Assembly (NCBI RefSeq): GCF_027409185.1 | Contig: NC_084463.1 | Location: 44,742,407-44,806,406 of the forward strand | Source: Cynocephalus volans | Lineage: Eukaryota > Chordata > Mammalia > Dermoptera > Cynocephalidae | Direction: 5' to 3' | Length of the DNA stretch: 64,000 bases | Part shown: positions 11,366 through 21,750 of the stretch, piece after piece | Position numbering within the stretch: position 1 is the stretch's first letter | Layout of the letters: each line of letters opens with the position of its first letter | The notes under the pieces: model-generated | Seen by the model: only the letters and a program-made list of their open reading frames with translations | Databases searched by the model: none | What the model was told of the DNA's origin: nothing | Made by a program: the position numbers and the translations under genes

Positions 11366-12368
11366 GCAAAAAAAGCATTTGATAAAATTCAACACCTCTT
11401 TATGAATAAGAACACTCTACAAACTAGAAACTGAAGAGACTTTACTAATCCTGATCGAGAGTATCTGCTAAAGTTGTACAGCTAACATTATACTTTACAA
11501 TGAAAGATGAAATGCTTTCTCCCAAACTAAGGAACAAGAAAAGCAATGTCTACTCATGCTACTGTCTTCCGAAATTTGTACTGGAGGATCAAGCCAGGGC
11601 AATTGGACAATAAAATGAGTCACCTGACTGAAAAAAAGAAATTATCTCTATTCACAAATGAGATGTTTTGTTATATAGGAAATACAAATATGCAAAAGAA
11701 AACTATAAGAACTAATGACCAAGTTCAGCAAGGTTGTGGGATACAAGACTAATACAGAAAATCAATTCAGTTCTAACATTAGCAATGAGTAAACTGAAAA
11801 TGAGTATAAGAAAAAAAACTATTAAAAAATTCAAAAAAATAAAACACTGAGAAATATATTTACCAAAGTAGTATGACACTAAATTGAAATCTACAAAACA
11901 TTGTTGAAAGAATTAAAGAACTAACTAAATAAAATTATATCTCTGGTTCATGGATCTGACATTTATATTTTATTTTTCTTGGTTTGTTTTGTGGCATTTT
12001 TTTGGCAGCTGGCTGATACAGGGATCTGAATGATGTTCATTTTTAACATGGCAATAGTACCAATATTGAAGTACAAATTCAACACAAGCTGTACCTAATC
12101 CCAGGCAGATTTTTACAGAAATTGACAAGCCAGTCTTAAAATTTGTGTGGAATTGCAAGGAACCCAGAATAATCAATATAATACTTAAAAAAAAAATTGC
12201 AGGACTTGCAGATTTGGATTTAAACCTTACAGTACTGATGACAGTGTGGTACTGGCATAAGAACAGGAAAAAAAATCAGTAAAATACAACTGAGAGTCCA
12301 GAAATGAACCCTCACATTAATGGTCATTTGATTATCAACAATATGATCAAACTATTCATACAAAAAAT
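11366..12368 (+). mobile_element. L1 fragment, sense, ORF2 reverse-transcriptase region and beyond
   Basis: It begins with AAAAAAAGCATTTGATAAAA, the L1 RT block, directly at the end of the SLC44A2-like exon, and runs through TCACAAATGAGATG, GGGATACAAGAC and GTACTGGCATAAGAACAGG blocks in ORF2 order. Frames are broken. A short SINE remnant interrupts it at about 11,960-12,030. Confidence 0.8.
11960..12030 (-). mobile_element. Truncated tRNA-derived SINE remnant, antisense
   Basis: The T-rich run TTTTGTGGCATTTTTTTGGC followed by AGCTGGCTGATACAGGGATC is the reverse complement of the tail and B-box end of the CYN-type SINE seen near 7.6 kb. The tRNA-like 5' half is missing. Confidence 0.5.
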
Positions 12369-12590
12369 GGTAAGAGGGCTCTGGAAGTCCTTTGTGTATT
12401 TTCAGTCAGGCTAGTCTCAGTTCCTGTCTCTGCTTCTTCTCCCTGGACCCCAGGGGACGTGTGTTCACTTCTGCTCCCCCATCCCTCCCTGCTCTGCCGA
12501 ATGTGGGGACATGTCTGCTCCTTACCTCATTAGCCTGCAAGTGACAGGGAGATTTTCAGTGAGGCATTTGACCACAACCACAGTGAACCC
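12369..12590 (-). repeat. Unclassified ~220 bp interspersed repeat, copy 2
   Basis: Starting at GGTAAGAGGGCTCTGGAAGT, it aligns along its whole length with 56,633-56,860 (GGTAAGAGGGCCCTGGGAGT at the same position). Both copies pass at their right ends straight into antisense L1 at the same L1 position (AGGTCCTTGATCCAATTGAG here, AGGTTTTTAATTCAGTCAAG there). It is not part of any L1 I know. Confidence 0.6.
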
Positions 12591-12780
12591 ATGTGCAGAG
12601 CATTTAGGTCCTTGATCCAATTGAGTAAATTTTATAAATGGTGTAAGTCAGGGTTCAACTTCATTCTTTCGCACATGAGTACCCTGACTATCCATTTTTT
12701 CCAGCACATTCTGTTGAAGGTGCTCCTCGAGGCCTTGCCTCTTAATAGAACTGTGTTGGAGATTACATTTTAGCATCAAA
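12590..12780 (-). mobile_element. L1 ORF2 fragment, antisense
   Basis: TCATTCTTTCGCACATGAGT and the TTTTTTCCAGCACATTCTGT block are the antisense of the late L1 ORF2 region (cf. the same block at 56,930-56,975). The opposite orientation of the flanking sense L1 pieces suggests an inversion during integration or two insertions. Confidence 0.7.
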
Positions 12781-12789
12781 TTTGAAGGG

Positions 12790-13430
12790 ACACATTCGAA
12801 TCATCGCAAAAAGGAAAGTCGAAATATTCACAAATACGTTGAATTAAACAACATGCTCTCAACAACCTATGGATCAAAAATTACATAATACAATGGAAAT
12901 CAAAAAATATCATTAGAAAAATGAAAATGAAGACACAACATACCAAGTCTCATGGGATTCAAGAAAGCAGTTAAAAGAGGGAATTTTATCAAAATAAGTG
13001 TCTGTATTAAAAAGAGAGTGATCGCAAATGAACAACCTAATGTTATACCTCAATGAACAAGAAAATCAAGAACAAACTAAGCATAAAGTTAGTATCATGA
13101 AACAAATAACAAAGATCAACACAATAAATAAGAGACTATAAAAACAATAGAAAAGATCAACAAAGCTGAGTTTTGTTTCATTTTGTTTTGGTTTTCGTAA
13201 AAGACAGCATTGACAGACCTTAAGCTAGGCCAACTAAGAAAAAAAAACTCAAACAAATATAATAAAAGAAAGAGCACACATTACAACCGATATAAGAGAA
13301 ATACGAAATATTATAAAAGACTACTATTAGCAAGTGTACACATACAAATTGAATAACCTAGAACAAATAGACAAATTCTTACACATATAAAATCTAATTC
13401 ATGGTCCCACTCTCTAACTGATGATCAAAT
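12790..13430 (+). mobile_element. L1 ORF2 fragment, sense
   Basis: GAATTAAACAACATGCTCTC, CACAACATACCAAGTCTCAT and AAGATCAACAAAGCTGAG are sense L1 ORF2 blocks between the endonuclease and RT domains. Frames are broken by stops. Confidence 0.75.
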
Positions 13431-13990
13431 GCCAAATAAAGAGTGGATTTGCTAGATTATCATGGGCAGCCTTTTCCAATGAGACTCTGGAGGGCATTGG
13501 TGCTGAACCTGGGCTGGGAAGGACTATTGTCCCCATGGATTGGGGTTAACAGATAAAGCACAAGACAGTCAGTTAAATATGAATTTCAGATAAATAATAA
13601 GACTTAATTTTACATATAATTACATGTAAAATTAGTAATTTTAATACATGCATAAAATTAATACATGTATAAAATATGTAATTATATACATGTATATGTA
13701 TATAAAATACCCCCAGGCATTGCACAGGAATGTTACATGCAAATATGTGAAGATTTTATAGTTATACTAAAAAGTTATGTGTTGTCTTCCTGAATTTTAT
13801 CCTTTACTGTGAGTCCTGTATTTTTATTTGGTGAGTCTGGCAACCCCAACATAAAATAATAATGGGATCTGAAAATATGGTACATATTTGGAAAAGCAGA
13901 ATAGAAAAAAAACTCAAAGGTTGTATAGCTTGGTCTGTGTGTAAAGAAGAATAGGGTCCTAACTTGTGGAGTATACTTACATTTATAAAG
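13430..13990. other. No gene; AT-rich low-complexity stretch
   Basis: Around 13,600-13,710 the sequence is dominated by ACATGTA/TATATA words with many short palindromes. The rest is unremarkable and I could assign no gene or repeat family. Confidence 0.5.
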
Positions 13991-14580
13991 CAAATATACT
14001 TCACAGAGTCTAGTTTCTTAGTTTCAGGTTTAGCCAAACTTCTTAAAAGTACATATAAAATATTGACCTTGCAAAAGACAGGAAATTTTCCCCAGGCTAT
14101 AGTCTCTGCTGTAAGATAAAGAATTGTAGCACAGCAAGGTTGCTGGCTCAAGGACAGACAATTTACTGATTAATATGTAAAGATACTGGGAAATTGCTGT
14201 AGGGAGAGAATTGTTTACTAAGATCAAGCTTTTGTTGGTGGATCGACTTAACCTTTTGCAAATTGCATTATGGAATGTCACCTTGCTTGTTTTACTGAAT
14301 GTTACCAGCCTCTATTGTTAAACTTGTTAAACTTTTACCCTACCCCATGTTCTTCTTCTGTAACTTCCTGGTCTGGAGAATAAATGCAGGGCCAGAATTC
14401 CAGTTCTTGGTTAATTTCCCAAGGAAGGAATGCCTCAATCTTGGGGTTCTGGGAGATTAACCCCTTTTGGGGGCTTCTCACTGCTCGGAAGAGATGTGCT
14501 TTGAATAATCTTTGGCAGCTCCATCACCCAGGGGAACAGGGGTGTCAAATCTGTGGGAGGCAGAGCAATACTAACTGATA
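13990..14580 (+). mobile_element. Endogenous retrovirus-type solo LTR, sense; sister of 4.4-5.0 kb
   Basis: It carries a polyadenylation signal (AATAAA at about 14,380, following CTTCCTGGTCTGGAG) about 200 bp before its 3' end, and a run of blocks shared in inverted order with 4420-4970. No gag, pol or env sequence adjoins it. The arrangement of signal plus C/T-rich tail fits a retroviral LTR; class is not determined. Confidence 0.6.
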
Positions 14581-14599
14581 CCTTAAAAACTTATAAACC

Positions 14600-14755
14600 A
14601 GGGCTGCCCCGTGGCTCACTCAGGAGAGTGCGGCGCTGGGAGCACTGAGGCCACAGGTTCGGATCCTACATAGGGATGGCCAGTGCACTCACTGGTTGAG
14701 CGTGGTGTGGACAACACCATGCTGAGGGTTGTGATCCCCTTATTGGTTAAAAAGC
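14600..14755 (+). mobile_element. CYN-type SINE with two tRNA-like units, sense
   Basis: The head reads GGCTGCCCCGTGGCTCACTC (diverged A box), then GGTTCGGATCC (B box), followed by a second half ending GGGTTGTGATCCCCTTATTG and a short A-rich tail. The structure parallels the SINE at 37,561-37,723. The wide divergence at CpG sites points to an older insertion. Confidence 0.75.
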
Positions 14756-14999
14756 AAATCCTATAAACCAGAAGGCACATCTCAGCACTCACTTGAGCAG
14801 TGACAACTAGGCTGTCCTTGGGTTGATGGTGAAGGCTCTGAGCATAATTAGATGACAGATGATGCAGGTCAAGTTCATCATCACTATTCTCACTCTCAAC
14901 TTAGAATATTCTTAGTATTGCAAGCCCCAAAGAAGAATATAAAAATTCATAATAATAGCAGGGGAAATAACATAATTACATGGGCCAAGAACCAGACTG

Positions 15000-16900
15000 A
15001 TCACAAAACCTATGCGCTTAGATCAGATGTACAAAAAAGAGGACTGTAATGAACAGAAGAAGCCATTTGCAAACCCAATGCTATTTTGCATTAATATGTT
15101 ATTTTAGAGAAAAGTAAGCTTACTGAAATTTATTTCCTCACATCAATAATAATACCTAATACTTAGAGTTGTATTATTTTATGAATGATATTTTAATATA
15201 GTTTGTTGCATTCTGCCTGACCTATATTTAAGTATAAATCTTTGAAGGTATGTCAAAGAGTTAATGGGGACTGAGATATTTTGGGTGTTGGGGATGTGAC
15301 AAAGTCCTGGAAATATAGAAAGCAATGTGGATGCCCAGGGCCAGGGCCAGGCTCAGGAAAGACCCAGGAAGATCTTAAACACTCACCTCGACCTTCAAAC
15401 TCTGCAAAAGCAGAATGTGGAGGCAAAGACAAAGTTGTAACTTCCTGGTTGATTGGTAAAGGCATGACCCAACACACACACAAACACAAAAACACACACC
15501 CTCACACACACATATCCCACATAAAAAGATCAGATTTATTTTTTGGGAGGGGGGACTGGGTACAGGGCAAGAACAAGCATTTAAGGAAATCTCTGCAATC
15601 ACTAGCTGCTCACTAAGCTAATGGGACAGAGACATCAATAGACACACATGACAAAGTACACCATCTTTAAAAAACAAGCTTAGAAAACAAACTTCAACGC
15701 ACAATAAGTAACACCAAAACCCAGAGGAAGGAGGATGATCTAAATTCCGAAGTTACCACATTATATCAAAATATCCTGATTTCAACAAAAAATGACAAGG
15801 TATGTGGCTAGATAATGCTTGCTGGGTACACTTTAATCAGTAGTTTCTACTGTGATTTCAGAGTTGATAAAAAATGGAACCTGTAGGATTTCTGCTGTTG
15901 TGTATGACATTATCGATACATTCAGAGCCTAAAATCTTACAATTTTCAGAATTTTTCTAAATGCATATTCTCTGTTTACTGACTAAACAGGCTGTCCGTG
16001 TGTCTATCTGCCTAACTCGTCGATTTTCTAATAAAGTCGGTTAGCATTTGATGTGTTCATATTTTCATTATCCATGAAAACAATTGATGTTGTGGTAATT
16101 TCAATGTCACCTAATATAATGGTAAATATGCCAGTTTATCTTTCTTTTCAAAGAATCTTTGTATTACATATTTAAAACTGTTATGTACTAGGGCTATACA
16201 TGTATAAGTAGTTTGGAAAAATTCATAATATGATTTTGTAAGTCTCAACTTTTCTGATTTATCAAATTATCAACCATTGATACCGTTCTTCATTTACATC
16301 ATCTTTTGTATTTTCTCTAACTGCGAGTTTTTTTTTTTGTTACCTAAATTTTGATACATAAAAAGATAAAGGCTCAGTCTGCCATCTTGATAAAACCCAC
16401 AGTCAGATGCCATAATCTCCTAATATAATTTACATGCAACCTCATCTGTCTCAGCGTCGCGGGTACAGAAGTCAGAGTCATTTCCCCTTTCCCATATCAG
16501 AGGACTCTGAGACTTAAGGCATTCAGAGATTACACCAAAGCCTCATTCTATTTCATTTTTTTATACATCAAGTGCCACAAAAACTTAGAAACATGAAATA
16601 CTATAAATTATAAACAAATTTTTCTAAAGATAAAAATTATCAAAACAGACTCAAGAAGTAAAGAATATATTAATATGCCTATATAAAGATATTAAATTAA
16701 TTTAAAACGTTTATACAAAGAATATCTCAGATCACTGCTACAGTCTACTAATTTAAATGAAGAATTAATACTAATCCTTCACAACGGCTTTCATAAAAAT
16801 AGAAAACAGTTCTCAATTCATTCTACTAGAGCAATATTATCATAATAAAGACCACAGAAAAGCATCACACACATACAAAAAAACCCAGAGAACATATCCC
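15000..16900. other. No recognised gene; simple repeat and AT-rich sequence
   Basis: A (CA)-rich microsatellite lies at about 15,470-15,512. A GGGCCAGGGCCAGG motif at about 15,338 is a short imperfect repeat. From 15.6 to 16.9 kb the sequence is AT-rich with no family I can name, although parts near 16.6-16.9 kb may be decayed L1. The open frames overlapping 15.28-15.62 kb on both strands have no domain. Confidence 0.45.
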
Positions 16901-16909
16901 TCTTGAAGA

Positions 16910-17290
16910 TAGACTAAGAAATTTTAATACTGACAAATTGAATCCAAAAATATATAAAAAGGATTATAAACCATGACCATGTGGGATGGTGCCACAAGTA
17001 TGTAGTTTGTTTAATGTCTTTAAAACTATTCATGTATTCATCCCTATACACCACTTTCAAAAGTTTCCTGGTGTCCGTGTGTGTATGTGTTTGTGTGTGT
17101 GTATATGTTTGTGTGTGTGTGTTTGAGTTGTGGTGAGAAAACTTAACCAGGATATGTTTATCACCTTGATTGTGGTGAGGGTACCATGGGTGTGTGCATA
17201 TGTCCAAACTGAAACTGTATATGTTAAATGTGTATTTTTGTGTATCAATTATTCCTCAATAAAGTTGTTAATAACAATTAATAAAATGCA
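16910..17290 (+). mobile_element. L1 3' end (old subfamily) with internal (TG)n
   Basis: The block GATTGTGGTGAGGGTACCAT, then GTGTATCAATTATTCCTCAA and TAAAGTTGTTAATAAC, is the familiar end of old L1M-type elements. A (TG)n microsatellite occupies about 17,070-17,128. Confidence 0.65.
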
Positions 17291-17329
17291 CCATATTAAG
17301 AAAATCAAGATATAATACTATCAATCAAC

Positions 17330-17925
17330 ATACGCACACACAAGCACAAAAATTTGATTAAATCCCTTATCCTTTTATGAATAAAACCCTAAACAAACTA
17401 AGAATCAAAAAGAACTTCTACAAACTGATAAAGGGTGTGTACAGAAAGCTTACAGTAAACATCATACTTAATGGTGAAAGCAGAATGTTTTCCTCATAAG
17501 ACTGGGAACAGACAGGAACATTCACTTTTACCGCTTCTATTCAACATTTTACTGAAGGTTTTTGCTAAAGAAGTCAAGGGTGAAAAATGAGGAAAAGGAA
17601 TCCGATTGCAAAGGAAAGAGTAAAAGTGCGTTTTAATATCCAAGATGTGATCTCGTATATGAAATAAATTCTGAAGAATTCAGTAAAATCCACTCAAAGT
17701 AATAAATACATTCAGCAAGATTGCAGGATACAAGATCATGAAGCAAAAATCGATTATTTTTATACACTAGAAATTAACATCTCAAAATCTCAAAAATATA
17801 ATTAAGAAAACAATAGCATTCAAAACAGCCTAAAAATTTTGGGAAAATTTTTTTGTAAAGGTGCTCTGGTTTTATAGTGAAAACTACTGAATATAATAAA
17901 AAGACAGAAACGATCTTAAAAGTGA
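17330..17925 (+). mobile_element. L1 ORF2 fragment, sense
   Basis: GCTTACAGTAAACATCATAC, TTAATGGTGAAAGC and TTCAGCAAGATTGCAGGATA are sense L1 RT-region blocks. The piece ends where the GC-rich segment at 17,925 begins. Confidence 0.75.
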
Positions 17926-18225
17926 GGTAATGTCAACACGCACAGCCAACCCGGTGGCAACCACCAAGCCACAGCAAGAAGGGCCCCCGGTTCCTGAGCT
18001 GGGGTGGTGGGGGACGAAGGTTTTTGCCCCAGACCCCCTGACATCTGCCCCCAGCCCAGCAGTGACCAAGCTATGCTCGGAAGCCCCCAGGTCTCCCCTG
18101 TGGGGATGAGGGGCTGCCACAGGCCTCAATCCCACCCTCCTCCTTGCACCTCCTTCCACCCCGTTTCCTTCCCCTTTCCCCTCCCTCTCCTCCAACTGCT
18201 CTGCAACAACATCCTAGAATGTAAA
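17925..18225. other. GC-rich ~300 bp insertion between L1 pieces, unidentified
   Basis: AT-rich L1 gives way abruptly to GC-rich sequence (GGTGGCAACCACCAAGCCAC near the left end) and returns to AT-rich L1 at about 18,225. The right part is a strong polypyrimidine tract (CCTTCCCCTTTCCCCTCCCT). It carries a 75-codon plus-strand frame (18,004-18,231) and a minus-strand frame, neither with a recognisable domain. It could be an LTR piece or a retrocopied UTR; I cannot tell. Confidence 0.4.
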
Positions 18226-18229
18226 ATAT

Positions 18230-18950
18230 AATATTAATGAAATCACATTTTCTTTTTAAAAAATTAAGTAATATTTTCAACAGAAATCTTATCTAAAAGA
18301 CATAAAATTCTCAGTAAGTATGTAAATTGAGCTTAACATGAGTCATGATGGAAATGCAAATTCAAAGTACAAAGAGACGACTTCACACCCAGAAGAATGA
18401 CTAATCCAACGACAAAAAGTAGTAAATCAGGGATTTGGCGAGTATGAAACCCTCATACATTGCTGGTGGGAGTGTAAAATGGTGCAGCCACCTTGAAGAA
18501 CAATTTTGCAGTTTCTCAAAGTATTTTGTTGGAATTACCGTATTGACCCAGCAGTTCCACTCCCAGTTTTTTACTGAAGAGATAGGAAGAGCTATGTCCG
18601 CACAAAAGTTCACTGCAGCACGATTCATAACGGCCCAAACCAAAACCAGAAACCTCTTCCCACGAATCAAAGGAAAAACAATGGTGGTACATCTTTATCC
18701 TAGAACACTATTCAGCAATCAAAATGGATTAAATAACGGTGCATGCTACCACAAGAGTGAAACTCAGAGCCGACAGAGAGGAACTAGACACAAAAACCAC
18801 AAAAAGTGCGACTGCAATTATAAGACATACCCAGAAAAGGCAAATCTCTAGAGACAGAGTTGACATTGCTAGTTGTCTAGGGCTGGAGAAAAATACGGAG
18901 GGACCGCAAATAACAGTAAATCTGGGGCGAAGGATTAATACACACGTGCT
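18230..18950 (+). mobile_element. L1 late ORF2 and 3' region, sense
   Basis: GATGGAAATGCAAATTCAAA, GACGACTTCACACCCAGAAG, TACATTGCTGGTGGGAGTGT and TTGACCCAGCAGTTCCACTC follow the end of L1 ORF2 in order. The piece ends with the 3' block around TTGTCTAGGGCTGGAG. Stops break the frame. Confidence 0.75.
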
Positions 18951-18959
18951 TCCTACCTC

Positions 18960-19600
18960 TGCAAACCGTGTAGACCAGAAGCATGGACTGTGCCCTGGAG
19001 ATCGCTCCTGCGGCTCCGCACGCCGGGTCCCCACCTGCAGGCTTCCGAGACGCCTCTGCAGGCCTGGCAGTGCCCGCGCCTCTGGACACCCGGGAGCCCA
19101 GTCCGGGCAAGGGCGCGGCGGAGCGGCGACAGCGGCGGCTGTCAGCGCCTGGCGCCAGAGCCCATGGTCGCGGTGAGGGCCCCGCCGGCCACTGCCCGGC
19201 ACCAAAGCGTCTGGACGCGGGGTCTGGGGGTGGCACTGGCGGCCTGACTTTCCGGGCCTCAGAGCTCTCCCTTGAGGAGCGGACCCTCCTCGGGCGGGGA
19301 GAGCTCGGGACCCTCTGCCGCCTCCACGAACCTCTGCGGGGGCCTGACCCGGCCCTGGCCATCTGCCAGTGGCGGGACAGGGAGCAGCCGCCCCTGGCCA
19401 AGGAGAAGCCTCCCTGCAGCGAGGCGGCAGCCTGGGAGCGCTCCGGGACGCGTGCGCCCTGGAAGCGGGGTGACGGGAAACTGCGCCCCTGCCCCTGCGT
19501 CGGCCTCCAGAACTGCGGCTGCTGCGGCCCAGCCCCCGTAGCTGGAGGGGTTTGCCTTTTACCCTTACGGGACAGGGAGATGTGCAGTGTGTGAGGCACT
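18960..19600 (+). other. CpG-rich islet with a 203-codon open frame (unidentified)
   Basis: The segment is GC-rich and CpG-rich in an AT-rich setting. The plus-strand frame at 18,983-19,594 starts MDCALEIAPAAPHAG, contains LTFRASELSLEERTLLGRGE and GPDPALAICQWRDREQPPL, and stops just where base composition drops back. The minus strand has a 249-codon frame over the same DNA, so openness alone is weak evidence: GC-rich DNA has few stop codons. I recognise no domain, signal peptide or membrane segment. Choices are a retrocopied GC-rich first exon or UTR, a CpG-island promoter, or a lineage-specific gene. Old L1 lies on its left; the right flank is AT-rich and unassigned. I see no poly(A) tail. 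Confidence 0.35.
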
Positions 19601-19916
19601 GTTATAAAAATGCTTATGTGCTTCATTTAAATATTAAAATAGAAATGCCAACATTTTACACAATAGAAGGGACAATTATATAATAAAACCCATGACAAGC
19701 ACCCATCAAGACACTTCGTTATTTTGTCATCAGTTCTGGCTACCAACTCCTCTATCCCAGCGGTATTTCAGAGCAAGTGTGTGGGTACTTCCGAAAGTTC
19801 ATGGTAAAATAGAAGTAAAATAATTAAAAAATTTAATGAAATTTTTGAAGACCCCTCATAAACATCCCGTATGATTTACTTTGTAGATGTTTTCTTACCT
19901 ATTTCTAACAGATAAA

Positions 19917-19944
19917 ATAATAATAATAATAATAATAATAATAA
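19917..19944. repeat. (AAT)n microsatellite
   Basis: About nine tandem ATA/AAT units. Confidence 0.9.
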
Positions 19945-20094
19945 ACGTGTCATTATTATACCTAACAAAACACAAATATTTTTTAGTATTATATAGAAAC
20001 TCTGTTCTACTATTTTTTCTGATTGAAAATCTAGGGGTCTACATGACCCATTCTAATACTTTATATAAAATATTTAGCCTGGGCACTCAAAGTG

Positions 20095-20230
20095 ACTAAA
20101 TTGAGACTGAATGTCTTCCATACAACAAAGGAAGCAATCGACAAAATAATAAGGCAACGCAAGGAATGGGAGAAAATATTTGCAGGTCATACGTCTTAGA
20201 TGGGGGCAATAACCAAAATACATAGGGACT
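20095..20230 (+). mobile_element. L1 ORF2 fragment, sense
   Basis: AACAAAGGAAGCAATCGACA and GAATGGGAGAAAATATTTGC are a hallmark late-ORF2 L1 block. Confidence 0.65.
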
Positions 20231-20899
20231 CACCAGTCCTGAGTCTTCAGGATGACCTAGAAGCACACGGACCCAAGAAAGTTGTCCAATACCAGAGAAC
20301 CAGATCCTGCATCTCCAGCACACTTGCAGAGCTTCCCTTCCTGCAGCTGTCACTCTCTGCAGCTCATCTGTGCTGCTTCCCTGGACGCCCTCCTGTAACA
20401 GCAGAGACCAACGGGGCACAGCAGAGACCACCAACCTCTGAGAAGAGAAAATGGCAGGTGAGGACAAAAGCAGATCATTTATAGACTTGTATTTAAATAA
20501 GGGCTCCTGGAAGACTCGTTCTGATCGGATGAGAGGGAGTCTTGTAGTCTGAATGTGACTGGATAATCCTTGATTGGCATCAACTAATCAGAAGAGGAAA
20601 GCTTGGGACTGTGCAAGTCTGGCCTGGCATGGTCTGGAGGCTGTTCAGTTGTGAGTGGTCGGGAGCTGGATTTGCTGCCTGCTGTTAGCCACTACCTGAG
20701 GCTGTGAGGGGCAGCAACCAGAGCCTCCTCAAGCTCTACGCAGTGTGGCCATGGAGAGTCAGGCTCCAACCTGCATAACTACTGGCCTTACCGACATTGG
20801 GAGCTCTGTCTTCTTGTAGAGCAGAGCGATGGGCAGAATCCTGCCACTGGCATCACTGAAAATGTGCTGCATTTCTAAGCTCAGGGACATGGAGCCAAA

Positions 20900-21750
20900 G
20901 GAGACAATGTCTAGAAATTTCACCTGGAGTTCTTAGACCAAACTGACTAAGAGGTGGGTAAACATTAAGGCACAGAAGAAGGTGAGTCCCTTGTGGGAGA
21001 GACTCACCAAGCAGAGAAGGACCCACTGGTTTTGGCCCCTGACTTTGATTACTGGTTGGATGAGCCTGATGTGGAAATGGAGCTCAGGGCCAAGAAAGAG
21101 GAATGCCTAAATAAACTCAGACTTGAAAACCAAGGCTTGCCTGAAGCTCTTAGAAGCTTGAAGAAAGAAAATCTGTTCTTGTACAACCTCGTGCAGTTCT
21201 TGGGATTCTCTGGATCTTCCTCAGTGTGACTGCATGGTTCTTTATCTTGGGAAAAGAGTCCTTTTATGACACATTCCACACTGGCTGACATGATGTATTT
21301 CTGCTGGATGCTGGCAGGCGTGAAAACTGAACACAGCAATTGGAACATTAAATCACTGGTAATGCCTTCTCCTATCCAAATTCTTGGAATTAGTTTTTTT
21401 TTTTATCATCTTTGGCACCAAAGAAGTGATGCAAAACAAAGCTATGGTTTTCTTTGTGTTGTATAGGAAGCACAATTGAAATTTCAGATACCCCTTCTAT
21501 GTTTCCTGCATTGAAATGGATTGGAGGGTGCTCACAGGCTTTGTCACACTGTGTGGATTCCCAAATGTCCTTTGAGATGTTTGGCAGAAGCTGTCTCAGT
21601 GATCCAGTCCATTCCAGTATTCAGTGAAACAGGAAGATTCAGTTTTGAATTTGCTATGTCCAGTACAAATCAAAGTTAGTTGTTTCAGTTTTGTTCACAT
21701 ACTTATGATGTTATTTTTTGGACTATAATAAATTTCTGTCACCTTTTTAA
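20900..21750 (+). pseudogene. Retrocopy-like remnant encoding a coiled coil plus one membrane helix (family not recognised)
   Basis: The frame at 20,993-21,229 encodes an acidic segment (APDFDYWLDEPDVEMELRAK) followed by a leucine/glutamate-rich coiled coil (LNKLRLENQGLPEALRSLKK). Near 21,190 the coding sense moves to another frame, which reads VLGILWIFLSVTAWFFILGK, a good single membrane-spanning helix, then ESFYDTFHTG and a stop. The helix continuing the coiled coil across the shift suggests one frameshift in an ancestral small tail-anchored or type II membrane protein. A long 3' non-coding stretch follows, with an AATAAA at about 21,728. No introns are seen, which favours a processed copy, but no poly(A) tail or target-site duplication was found. 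I cannot name the parent gene; a decayed host gene is an alternative. Confidence 0.45.

Noticed and set aside
18877-19626. 249-codon minus-strand frame as a gene
   Set aside because: It overlaps an equally open plus frame in CpG-rich DNA and extends into AT-rich flanks with no domain; open reading is expected by chance at this GC content.
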